From assembly GCA_902787065.1 (NCBI GenBank), contig CADAFA010000025.1, positions 9,146 to 25,195 on the forward strand: 16,050 bases of DNA. The letters are read 5' to 3'. Below are positions 1-7,085 of this stretch, one piece after another; the stretch's first letter is position 1; every line of letters begins with the position of its first letter. The notes beneath the pieces were generated by a model. That model worked only from the letters and a program-made list of their open reading frames with translations, did not search any database and was not told where the DNA came from. The position numbers were made by a program, and so were the translations under genes. The DNA is from an uncultured Elusimicrobium sp. GTDB lineage: Bacteria; Elusimicrobiota; Elusimicrobia; Elusimicrobiales; Elusimicrobiaceae.

Positions 1-1256
1 AAAGTATGCTGCCCTAAAACCTTTTTAACAAGGGAAGATTTACGGGTATAATTTATTGCTTCATACAAATAAGCAGGTAAAGTTTCAATTTTACGCGATG
101 CTCTTTCTTCGCAAGACATACCAAAAATATTTTCTTCGGTTATCGGCGGAATTTCCATTTTTTGTTTAATACCTTCAAGCCCTGCCCCAAGCATAACCGC
201 AAAAGTTAAATAAGGGTTACATGCCGGATCAGGAAAACGGCACTCAATACGCGTAGCATTGGGTTTACCAAGTTTAACCTGCGGGATGCGTACAAGAGTA
301 CTTCTGTTTTTTCGCCCCCAAGCAATATAAGAAGGGGCTTCATAACCGGGCACGAGCCTTTTATAAGAGTTTACCCATTGATTTGTGACAGAACAAATTT
401 CCTTAACATAGGCTAAAATCCCTGCTATATATTGGCGTGCAATTTCGGATAAATATAATGGATCTTTTGCATCAAAAAATTTATTTTCCCCTTTAGAGAA
501 AAGAGATTGGTGAACATGCATACCGCTGCCGTTTATTTTAGATATAGGCTTAGGCATAAAAGTGGCATAAACACCATTTTTTGCAGCCACTTGTTTTACA
601 ACAGTTCTGTAAGTTATAACTTTATCAGCCATTTTCATGGCTTCATCGTATCTTAAATCGATTTCATGTTGTGATGGAGCAACTTCATGATGAGAATATT
701 CCACTCTTATCCCTAACTTCTCAAGTAATTGCATGGTTTCACGTCTAATGGCATATGAAGAATCTAAAGGAATAGTATCATAGTAGCCGGCATGATCCAA
801 GGTTTCGGGGTTTTTATTATCCTTAAAGTAAAAATATTCAAGTTCGGGGCCAACCATAAATTGGTCAAAACCGAACTTCTTCATTTCCTCAATATTGCGT
901 TTTAAAATATATCTGGGATCGCCTTCAAATTGCTTACCGTCAGTAGTTTTAATATCACAAAAAACACGGGCAATAGGTACACCGGTAAAATCAGCTGGGA
1001 ATATTTGAAAAGTACTCAAATCAGGTAAAGCTACTAAATCAGATTCATAAATACGGGCAAAACCTTCAATAGAAGAGCCGTCAAGCCCCATACCCTCAGT
1101 CAAAGCATATTCAAATTCGCGGTAAGAAACAGTTATAGATTTTAGTTTTCCCAAAATATCAACAAACCATAATTTGAGAATTTGAATATCATTTCCTTCC
1201 ATTAATTTCAAATATTGTTGTATTTTTTCTTTTTCTTCTTTACTTCGTTCTAACAT
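1..1256 (-). CDS. glnA: Glutamine synthetase type I-alpha (3' end cut by window edge)
   Basis: Makes glutamine from glutamate, ammonia and ATP in the cytoplasm as a dodecamer, the entry point of nitrogen assimilation. The frame is open for 418 codons from ATG 1254-1256 to the left edge; usual type I-alpha length is about 443, so roughly 25 residues are missing. Visible signatures: GLDGSSIEGF (57-66), GPELEYF (136-142), SHHEVAPSQHEID (188-200), NGSGMHVHQS (242-251), NSYKRLVPGYEAP (296-308) and RIECRFPDPACNPY (336-349). The stretch between GPELEYF and SHHEVA lacks the roughly 25-residue insertion of the adenylylated I-beta type, so feedback control rather than adenylylation is likely (inference from family knowledge). 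The start is supported by AGAGGA 8 bases upstream. Only 34 bases separate it from the terminator of the preceding unit, leaving little room for a promoter. Confidence 0.97.
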   Translation of the reverse strand, partial: MLERSKEEKEKIQQYLKLMEGNDIQILKLWFVDILGKLKSITVSYREFEYALTEGMGLDGSSIEGFARIYESDLVALPDLSTFQIFPADFTGVPIARVFCDIKTTDGKQFEGDPRYILKRNIEEMKKFGFDQFMVGPELEYFYFKDNKNPETLDHAGYYDTIPLDSSYAIRRETMQLLEKLGIRVEYSHHEVAPSQHEIDLRYDEAMKMADKVITYRTVVKQVAAKNGVYATFMPKPISKINGSGMHVHQSLFSKGENKFFDAKDPLYLSEIARQYIAGILAYVKEICSVTNQWVNSYKRLVPGYEAPSYIAWGRKNRSTLVRIPQVKLGKPNATRIECRFPDPACNPYLTFAVMLGAGLEGIKQKMEIPPITEENIFGMSCEERASRKIETLPAYLYEAINYTRKSSLVKKVLGQHT

Positions 1257-1290
1257 ATATTTTCCTCTTAGATTATTTAAATTTTAAAAT

Positions 1291-1321
1291 AAATATCCCC
1301 CGGTTTAACCGGGGGATATTT
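1291..1321 (-). terminator. Rho-independent terminator after the outer-membrane protein gene
   Basis: A 13-bp perfect stem (1291-1303 with 1309-1321), GC-rich at the loop end (CCCCCGG/CCGGGGG), has a 5-base loop TTTAA. On the minus strand it is followed by an A/T-rich run containing TTTT. It lies just after the stop of the β-barrel gene and 34 bases before the glnA start codon. It is nearly symmetric, so it could also act on the plus strand, but there is no plus-strand gene here to end. Confidence 0.85.
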
Positions 1322-1336
1322 ATTAGATGATTATAA

Positions 1337-2473
1337 TTAGAATATAGCTTTAATAAAAGCCCCCACTCTATTGTTAAAATAGCGGTTTATTGCACCGGCA
1401 TCGGAAGTACGTCTGCGATGTTGATACCAAACACCTGCGCTTAACCGCTCTTTAAATTGATAATTAAGTTCGGGGCGAATAGTGTAAACATCATCAGACC
1501 TTTTAATACCTTCACCGTTTGCTTTGGGGTAAGAAAGATTTTCATACCCTAAAGTTAAACCTGCGGTAAATTTATCTAAAATCTTCTGAGAACCATATAA
1601 TTTAATACCGGTTGAAACAAAGTAACGGTTGTTAGTATAAACGGTTTCTTCGAAATCCCTTGTACCGCTTAAACGGAGTAAATTTTGAGATGTAGGTTCC
1701 CAAGTAAGTGAAACATTATAACCAATCAAATTACCATAATTATCACAACCGTCTTTATCATGACTATAATTTCTGTAATTATAAGTAAGTTTTGCTTCAC
1801 CTGTTACTTTGGGAGCAATTTTACCTTCAGCACCTAAAGCTAACATGCCACCTGTAGAATTATTTGCGTGGTTACTGTTATAAGCTAAGGAAGTAAATGT
1901 GTATTCCGCAAGCAAATTAGTCTTTTCAGAAACATTATAATAAACACCGGCACCGATATTGACACGATTTCTATCAAGATTCCTTGCAATCGTCCCACCA
2001 GCTGTGTATTTATTAATTTCATCAGACACTTTCAATCCTAAACTTAATTTTTTGTAAGCACTTGTCCTGTAAGAGGCATACACATTATTATTTATTCTCT
2101 GTCTCCTTTCTGTGAGTTCTGAGTTGGCAGGATCAGAGGTAAGCAAAAATATATTACCTACTTTGAAAAGTTTATTACCGAACTCAGCATCTACTAACGC
2201 ATCCCAAAAACCATTTTTATGATTATGTTTTTGAAAAGCATTATAACCGCCGATAGCAACAAATTTACCTTCCAAAGAACTGTTAGGCACTGTTAAGTTA
2301 TATAAGGCCCCAACTTTAGTAGAGCTGATAGCAGAACCGACTCTATTATCATTGGTCAAATAAATATTATCATCATAACTTAAATCTTCCATAGCCATAA
2401 ACTTAAGATCCGAAGCATTAGCAACTAATGCTAAAATTGCAAAAACAAATGTTAAAAATACTGATTTTTTCAT
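1337..2473 (-). CDS. Outer-membrane β-barrel protein
   Basis: Predicted outer-membrane β-barrel of 378 residues. The N terminus MKKSVFLTFVFAILALVANA is a typical signal peptide with a likely cut after Ala20. The rest is rich in alternating polar/aromatic stretches such as YNVSEKTNLLAEYTF and LSAGVWYQHRRR, and the chain ends in Phe (FIKAIF), the usual C-terminal signal for β-barrel assembly. It resembles porin-like 'putative β-barrel 2' proteins; the substrate cannot be read from sequence. I chose ATG 2471-2473 rather than an ATG six codons upstream, because GAGGTC sits at proper spacing before it and the upstream choice would add a charged stretch before the signal peptide. The start is one base after the stop of the preceding gene, so translation is probably coupled. 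A strong terminator follows. Confidence 0.85.
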   Translation of the reverse strand: MKKSVFLTFVFAILALVANASDLKFMAMEDLSYDDNIYLTNDNRVGSAISSTKVGALYNLTVPNSSLEGKFVAIGGYNAFQKHNHKNGFWDALVDAEFGNKLFKVGNIFLLTSDPANSELTERRQRINNNVYASYRTSAYKKLSLGLKVSDEINKYTAGGTIARNLDRNRVNIGAGVYYNVSEKTNLLAEYTFTSLAYNSNHANNSTGGMLALGAEGKIAPKVTGEAKLTYNYRNYSHDKDGCDNYGNLIGYNVSLTWEPTSQNLLRLSGTRDFEETVYTNNRYFVSTGIKLYGSQKILDKFTAGLTLGYENLSYPKANGEGIKRSDDVYTIRPELNYQFKERLSAGVWYQHRRRTSDAGAINRYFNNRVGAFIKAIF

Positions 2474-2474
2474 A

Positions 2475-3080
2475 TTAAGACCTCGGTGCATATTGGCTCA
2501 TATCGCCAACATCTTGTACCGCTTGTTCATAGACTAATTCATCAACATAATCTGAAATTTTCGGAAATTCCACTGTTTTAGTAACCACCGGTTTTACAAC
2601 GGTTTGCTTTTTAATAGCTTGCTTTTCAACAGCTTGATTCACGACAGCAGGCTTAATTGGTTCTTCTTTAACAAGGACTTCATCAACTAAAACCCCATCT
2701 TTATATACTTCCCCTTTAATTACATCAATTTTTTCATTGTCATCAAGCGGGACAGAAACCTCTGTTTCCCCTTTTGATGAAATATTTTGCCCTTTCACTT
2801 TAACATCTTTTAAGTCAGTGCCGGAAATAACAAGGCGTTTCTCAATTTCCCCATCTTCCTTTTTTACATTTTCTTTACGTATTTCTACTTCCTGATTTGG
2901 GGGTACTGTTACTAATACCCCATCATATAAAACACGAGAAGGATTTTCTCCGGAAACAACAACTTTAGAATTATCTGGCAATGCCTTTACCTTACCTTTA
3001 TGTAAAACCATAACGCTGGCAAAAGCTACTACGGCAAATAATAACAAAAGTATTATACTAATTACAGCCAACTTTTTCAT
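2475..3080 (-). CDS. Anchored periplasmic protein of unknown function
   Basis: I do not recognise a family. It has 201 residues: an N-terminal hydrophobic helix (about 5-26) preceded by KK, which could be an uncleaved anchor or a signal peptide; a β-rich middle with two similar segments, YDGVLVTVP (52-60) and YKDGVLVDEVLV (126-137); a Val/Lys/Gln/Pro-rich linker (about 139-170) that looks extended; and an acidic C-terminal tail. The layout of one anchor, one β-region and an extended linker suits a protein reaching across the periplasm, and it is co-transcribed with the β-barrel gene one base downstream. A functional link to that barrel is inference only. The start has a strong AGGGAGGA ribosome-binding site and there is a good promoter just upstream (3125-3153). 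Confidence 0.8.
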   Translation of the reverse strand: MKKLAVISIILLLLFAVVAFASVMVLHKGKVKALPDNSKVVVSGENPSRVLYDGVLVTVPPNQEVEIRKENVKKEDGEIEKRLVISGTDLKDVKVKGQNISSKGETEVSVPLDDNEKIDVIKGEVYKDGVLVDEVLVKEEPIKPAVVNQAVEKQAIKKQTVVKPVVTKTVEFPKISDYVDELVYEQAVQDVGDMSQYAPRS

Positions 3081-3124
3081 TTTTCCTCCCTAAATTATAT
3101 AAAGTAAGTCCCCATTATTTATAT

Positions 3125-3153
3125 ATTTTACTATTTTTGTAAATTTAACGCAA
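3125..3153 (-). promoter_or_regulatory. Sigma-70-type promoter for the periplasmic/β-barrel gene pair
   Basis: On the minus strand TTGCGT (3148-3153) is followed by a 17-base spacer and TAAAAT (3125-3130), 44 bases upstream of ATG 3080. Both boxes are close to consensus. The 116-base gap between this pair and the preceding TPR gene also suggests a separate transcription unit. Confidence 0.55.
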
Positions 3154-3196
3154 GCAAAACGAATCTTTAGCATTATTTAAGTGTAACTAAAAATAA

Positions 3197-4357
3197 TTAG
3201 TTATTTTCTATAAAGGTACGAAAATCTAAAGTATTGTTGATTTTTTTAAAAAGCCAACCTTTTTGTGTATCATCATATAAGGAAGCCGTATCTTTAAAAT
3301 TTGCTTTTAAAGCTTTATCTAAATATTTGTACATATTTTTTTTATCGCGTTTTACAGTCCAGAAATAACCGGCATAATTTATGGCAGCAGCAGAAAGCAC
3401 CGGGGAATATTTTAAAGCAAGTTCAAAATCTTTTTTTGCGTCCTCATACTTGCTCATTTTCATATTAACATATCCGCGGTTATTATAAGATATTGCCCAA
3501 GTAGGATTAAGTTCTAAGGAGGCGGTATAATCTTTACGTGCATTTTGCCAATCTTCTAATTCCTCATATATTAAACCGCGGCGGTTATAATAAATATCTT
3601 GTGGTTTTAGGGCTATTAAAGCGGTATAGTCTTCAATAGCTTGCTCAAAAAGTGATATTTCTTTGAAAGCTGCAGCGCGCAAAAGCAAAGCTGTTTCATT
3701 GGAAGGGTTTTTATTAATAACTTGGCTTAAAAGTGAAATAGCTTCATCATACATATCTTCGTTTATCCGAATACGTGCCAGATACAAAATGACTTCCTCG
3801 TTTTCGGGATCTTGTTTGAGTAAATCACCAAAAATTTTCTCTGCTGTGTCATAATTATAAAGTTTATAATTTGCACGTCCCTTTAAAAACGAGGCCTGTT
3901 TTTTTAGAGATTTATCTGTAACTTTTTTAAGGTCGGATAAGGCACTTTTGTTTTGCCCAAGTTCTACGGAACATAAAGCGCGATTATAATAGAAACCGCT
4001 GTATTTATCATTTAGTTTAATTGCAGAACTGAAATCATCTTTTGCGGCGACATAATTTTTCATATCCAAGTAAGCAAGGCCGCGGGCATAATATTTAAAA
4101 GGGTCTTTCGGGGTAAGTTTTATAATTTTAGAATAATCAGCAAGGGCTTTTTTTATTTTACCTTGTTTTTTATAAGCATCGCCACGCCTATGATAGGCAG
4201 AAATAAATTTTGGTGATTTATTTATCGCTTTAGTGTAAAGCTCTATTTGTTTTTTTAAATCTCTTTCTTGCAAAGCTTCCTGATAGTATTGCCTTGCAGT
4301 TGTTCCCCAGCAAGGCAATACCAAAAAGAGTAATAGAATAAAAGTTAAGCTCTTCAT
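3197..4357 (-). CDS. Exported TPR-repeat protein
   Basis: A 386-residue protein with a signal peptide (MKSLTFILLLFLVLPCWG, possible cut after about residue 18) followed almost wholly by tetratricopeptide repeats. Clear units include AYHRRGDAYKKQGKIKKAL, YYARGLAYLDMKNYVAAKD and SYNNRGYVNMKMSKYEDAK, each with the helix-turn-helix pattern and Pro between units (LTPKDP, LKPQD, LNPTW). About nine or ten repeats are visible. TPR arrays bind other proteins; no partner is indicated. The start ATG 4355-4357 overlaps the TGA stop of the preceding gene as ATGA, indicating translational coupling. An alternative TTG start 15 bases upstream would precede the signal peptide with AYNA and has no advantage. 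It is the last gene of the four-gene corA unit. Confidence 0.88.
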   Translation of the reverse strand: MKSLTFILLLFLVLPCWGTTARQYYQEALQERDLKKQIELYTKAINKSPKFISAYHRRGDAYKKQGKIKKALADYSKIIKLTPKDPFKYYARGLAYLDMKNYVAAKDDFSSAIKLNDKYSGFYYNRALCSVELGQNKSALSDLKKVTDKSLKKQASFLKGRANYKLYNYDTAEKIFGDLLKQDPENEEVILYLARIRINEDMYDEAISLLSQVINKNPSNETALLLRAAAFKEISLFEQAIEDYTALIALKPQDIYYNRRGLIYEELEDWQNARKDYTASLELNPTWAISYNNRGYVNMKMSKYEDAKKDFELALKYSPVLSAAAINYAGYFWTVKRDKKNMYKYLDKALKANFKDTASLYDDTQKGWLFKKINNTLDFRTFIENN

Positions 4358-5190
4358 TGCATTATATGCCAAATTATATATTGGCTTAAAACTAAAAATA
4401 TACCTATTAAATAACCGAATACTAAAGCAATTTTGGCAAAAAGTTTTAAGTTTAAAACAACGGCCAAAAGCAAAGTAAACCGGATAGACATTTTAGTAAA
4501 AAACTCAGCTTTATTTTGTACTTTTTTGAAACTTTTTACCATCAGATTTTTTATTACAAACAACATGCCCCCCAAACAAGCAACAACTAAAACCCCTGCG
4601 GCTGTTTTAGCTGCATATTGACGGATATTTTTAGAAATATCTTCAAAAGTTCTTTTTATAGTTTCCAATAAATTATTTTGCTCCAAATTATCGGTGAATT
4701 TATCAACTTTGCTTTCAATGGAATTTTTGACTCTCAAAACTGTTTTTCTAATTGTTTCCCCTAAAGATGATGAAACAGATAAAACCGTATGTAAAAGTGC
4801 CATGGTAAGACCGTAGAAGAAACCTATCATACCGTAAACGCCAAATAGCAAAAGCGCAATTAAAGATAAATACCACCAAGGGTATGCCATTCCTATAAAA
4901 AATTCTTTAAATATTATATAGCTGCCTGTGAGTAAAACCCCTACAGACAAAATGATCCAAGGTATCAGTAAAAGCAAACTTTTTTTGATTAATTTTTGAA
5001 AAGTATTAACCAAAACTTCCGCTACAGAATTGCGTGGACGCAGTTGATAAAATTTGCGGGCAGGTTTTTTAGCTTGTGTTTTTTGAATTTCCTGTTTATT
5101 TTCCTGCTTTTCTACTTTGGCAGGCAAAGTGCTTGTTTCTTTTGCTTTAACTTCTTTTTTTTGGCTAGTTTTTTTTATCTTTTCTACCAT
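4354..5190 (-). CDS. Four-helix inner-membrane protein of unknown function
   Basis: No family recognised. It has 278 residues: a Lys/Glu/Gln-rich, probably disordered cytoplasmic N terminus (1-55), then hydrophobic segments at about 71-93, 106-128 and 194-214, and a long one at 237-268 that may be two helices. The soluble middle (about 141-192) is amphipathic and may form a coiled coil. I chose ATG 5188-5190 because AGAGGG precedes it; a TTG-initiated extension of 14 codons would overlap the upstream small gene without an obvious ribosome-binding site. It starts 8 bases after the 42-residue Cys/His protein and its stop overlaps the start of the TPR gene, so all three are co-transcribed with corA. 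Confidence 0.75.
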   Translation of the reverse strand: MVEKIKKTSQKKEVKAKETSTLPAKVEKQENKQEIQKTQAKKPARKFYQLRPRNSVAEVLVNTFQKLIKKSLLLLIPWIILSVGVLLTGSYIIFKEFFIGMAYPWWYLSLIALLLFGVYGMIGFFYGLTMALLHTVLSVSSSLGETIRKTVLRVKNSIESKVDKFTDNLEQNNLLETIKRTFEDISKNIRQYAAKTAAGVLVVACLGGMLFVIKNLMVKSFKKVQNKAEFFTKMSIRFTLLLAVVLNLKLFAKIALVFGYLIGIFLVLSQYIIWHIMQ

Positions 5191-5198
5191 AGACCCTC

Positions 5199-5327
5199 TT
5201 AATGATTGTGACAGCAGCAATCCCCGCAGCAAGTATGATTATGTTTTTTTACGGTTGTTGCCCGTTCTGAAATTTTTACAAGTTTACCTGTTTTTTTATC
5301 GATTATATAAGTTCCTGTATTTGACAT
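5199..5327 (-). CDS. 42-residue Cys/His-rich protein, probable metal binder
   Basis: A very small gene that would be easy to miss. The N-terminal part (TGTYIIDKKTGKLVKISERA) looks like a folded β-hairpin. The last 14 residues hold five Cys (33, 34, 37, 38, 39) and four His (29, 31, 40, 42) in a nearly symmetric order, HNHTCCGDCCCHNH, which strongly suggests metal coordination (Zn, Cu or Ni cannot be told apart). The start ATG 5325-5327 is preceded by AGGAAG at 8 bases; a longer upstream reading would run into corA and lacks support. It lies one base after the corA stop and 8 bases before the next membrane-protein gene, so it belongs to this operon. A role as metal chaperone or sensor for the neighbouring transporter is inference. 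Confidence 0.75.
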   Translation of the reverse strand: MSNTGTYIIDKKTGKLVKISERATTVKKHNHTCCGDCCCHNH

Positions 5328-5328
5328 T

Positions 5329-6252
5329 TTACCACTTCCTATATTTCCAATAAAGTACTGCACACCATACTGATAAAATAGCAAGCCCCATAATGATCCA
5401 AAACGCATTTGGATGTCTGGAAAGGGGTATCGCTACGTTCATGGAAAAGGCACTTACTACAAAAGTCGGCACCATTATCCAAATAGTAATAGTGTTTAAT
5501 TTTTTAACTAATAAGTTCAAGTTATTGTTAATGATAGAAGCGCGCGCGTCCATCATGCTTGCCAAAATGTTTGAATAAATCTCTGCCTGTTTTTGTGATT
5601 GGGTATTTTCAACAATAATATCGTCAAGCATTTCTTTATTTTGTTCATTTAAGCCGATTCTGTTACTAAAGTTACGGAGCTTTTCAAACACAAAACCGTT
5701 GGCAGTAATAGCACTTGCATAATAAACCAAGCTTTTTTCCAAACTAAAAAGATTTAAGAGATATTTATTATCCATGGATTGCGTCATTTTATCTTCAATC
5801 TCTTCGGTAATCATATTTATAACACGCAAATGTTCAAGGTAATGGGAAATGGCATTATAAATAATTTTCAAAAATGCTTCGTTTAAATCTGACACACAAT
5901 TAAAACGTTTACCGATAAATAAAGGAATATCTTCAGGTAAAACTATAACAAGCTTGTCTTTATATAAAAACAAACCCATGGAGGCTACCCTAAAAACAAG
6001 CTGGTCTTTACCTGAATAATTGCGCGGACGGTTTAAAATTAAGGCGGTATGTTCCGGCTCCGTTTCAAGACGGGGTAACTCTTCCGGGTCCATAGCGGAG
6101 GCCAAAGTATGTTCGTCAATTTTAAGAACATCAATAAGATACTTTTGTTCTTCCGCCTGAGGATTAACAAAAAGTAATATCTCTGCTTGCTCGGAAGAAA
6201 GGGAGTTTTCTTCCTCTATTTTGTTATTTTTTATAATATATTTTTTAAGCAT
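5329..6252 (-). CDS. corA: CorA-family divalent-cation transporter with altered GMN motif
   Basis: CorA/MIT family, normally a pentameric Mg2+ (Co2+, Ni2+) channel of the inner membrane. The 307-residue length fits. It has a long soluble α/β N-terminal part, a helical stalk (about 120-250), and two C-terminal helices (about 254-273 and 283-302) joined by a short loop, ending in the basic tail KYRKW. The signature at the end of the first membrane helix normally reads GMN; here it reads SMN (270-272, in AFSMNVAIPL). The family's Asn is kept but the Gly is replaced, so ion selectivity may differ. The loop that follows has IPLSRHPN rather than the common MPE-type sequence. It is first in a four-gene unit. 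The ribosome-binding site is weak (AGGTAAG 11 bases away). Confidence 0.85.
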   Translation of the reverse strand: MLKKYIIKNNKIEEENSLSSEQAEILLFVNPQAEEQKYLIDVLKIDEHTLASAMDPEELPRLETEPEHTALILNRPRNYSGKDQLVFRVASMGLFLYKDKLVIVLPEDIPLFIGKRFNCVSDLNEAFLKIIYNAISHYLEHLRVINMITEEIEDKMTQSMDNKYLLNLFSLEKSLVYYASAITANGFVFEKLRNFSNRIGLNEQNKEMLDDIIVENTQSQKQAEIYSNILASMMDARASIINNNLNLLVKKLNTITIWIMVPTFVVSAFSMNVAIPLSRHPNAFWIIMGLAILSVWCAVLYWKYRKW

Positions 6253-6285
6253 AAGCGCACCAACTTACCTGATTAAAAAAATTTC

Positions 6286-6291
6286 ATTATA
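6286..6291 (-). promoter_or_regulatory. Candidate -10 box for the corA unit
   Basis: TATAAT on the minus strand 34 bases upstream of the corA start. No good -35 box is seen at 16-18 bases, so the call is weak. Confidence 0.35.
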
Positions 6292-6309
6292 CTCTACCTT
6301 TGTATTTTA

Positions 6310-6315
6310 TATAAT
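6310..6315 (+). promoter_or_regulatory. Candidate -10 box for the nucleoside phosphorylase gene
   Basis: TATAAT 46 bases upstream of ATG 6362 in the 109-base divergent region. The -35 match (TTATAC, 6287-6292) is poor and overlaps the opposite-strand -10 candidate, so the two promoters, if real, would share sequence. Confidence 0.35.
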
Positions 6316-6361
6316 TTATAGAGCCTTGTACATAAAAATTTTATCATTTTAAGAGGTCAAA

Positions 6362-7078
6362 ATGTTATACTCTAAAAGAAATAAATTAAAATTGAAACCT
6401 TTCTTCACAGCAAAAGATTTTTTAGAAGGTAAAAAAACTTTTTTTAAACTTCCCAAAACTGTAATTTTAATGCCTTCTGCAGATATGACAAAGTTTTTAA
6501 AAGGGCATATTAACAAACATTATGATTTATTTTCAAGTATTGATTTAGTTAATAATAACGTTGCGGTGGTACACGATTTTTCCGTAGGTGCGCCTTTATG
6601 TGTTTTTATCACAGAACAACTTGCTGAACTTGGTGTAGAAAATTTTATTTTAATAGGTGTTGCAGGGGGTATAGGCAGGAATTTAAATTTACATCAAAAA
6701 GTGCTTTGCACCGGTGCTTTTGCCGATGAAGGAACAAGCCGCCATTATGTAACGGAAACTTTAGTAAAACCTTCCCCAAAACTAACCGCCAAACTCGCGA
6801 ATTTAACCGAAACAAAAGGCTATACTTGGACGATAGATGCAATGTTTTGCGAAACAAAACAGGAAGTTTTATTTTATGAAAAACAGGGCGCACAAACCGT
6901 TGAAATGGAAGCGGCAGGCCTTTTTGCTTTTGCTAAAAAACGCAAACTTAATGCCGCCGGAATTTTTGTAATAAGCGATTTGCTTAATTCCACAAAATGG
7001 GATGCAATCCCAGACCGCAAAAAAAGCGCCCAAACACTTGCACAACTGATGTTTGATATTGCTAAAAAATTTGCTTAA
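6362..7078 (+). CDS. Nucleoside phosphorylase (PNP/uridine phosphorylase family 1)
   Basis: Cytoplasmic enzyme that cleaves nucleosides with phosphate to free base plus ribose-1-phosphate (nucleoside salvage). Family marks: FSVGAPLC (73-80) corresponds to the phosphate-binding region; the core GVENFILIGVAGGIG (91-105); ADEGTSRHY (121-129); QTVEMEAAGLF (178-188) with the sugar-binding Met/Glu; and VISD (203-206) with the base-site Asp. Its 238 residues fit the family. It is shorter at the N terminus than E. coli uridine phosphorylase-type enzymes and the base preference cannot be assigned; uridine-phosphorylase-like, purine-type and nucleosidase relatives remain possible. ATG 6362 has AAGAGGTC upstream. 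This is the only plus-strand gene here and converges on the kinase gene with a 7-base gap and no visible terminator. Confidence 0.88.
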   Translation: MLYSKRNKLKLKPFFTAKDFLEGKKTFFKLPKTVILMPSADMTKFLKGHINKHYDLFSSIDLVNNNVAVVHDFSVGAPLCVFITEQLAELGVENFILIGVAGGIGRNLNLHQKVLCTGAFADEGTSRHYVTETLVKPSPKLTAKLANLTETKGYTWTIDAMFCETKQEVLFYEKQGAQTVEMEAAGLFAFAKKRKLNAAGIFVISDLLNSTKWDAIPDRKKSAQTLAQLMFDIAKKFA

Positions 7079-7085
7079 TTTAGGT

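Noticed and set aside
2474..2491. Upstream ATG 2491 as start of the β-barrel gene
   Set aside because: Places six residues before a typical signal peptide and overlaps the preceding gene; ATG 2473 has GAGGTC at good spacing.
3191..3206. AT-only hairpin at the stop of the exported TPR gene as terminator
   Set aside because: No GC pairs and overlaps the stop codon; too weak to call.
4996..5353. Plus-strand open frames opposite the corA-unit membrane protein and small Cys/His gene
   Set aside because: Phe/Leu-rich shadows of Lys-rich minus-strand genes, without ribosome-binding sites.
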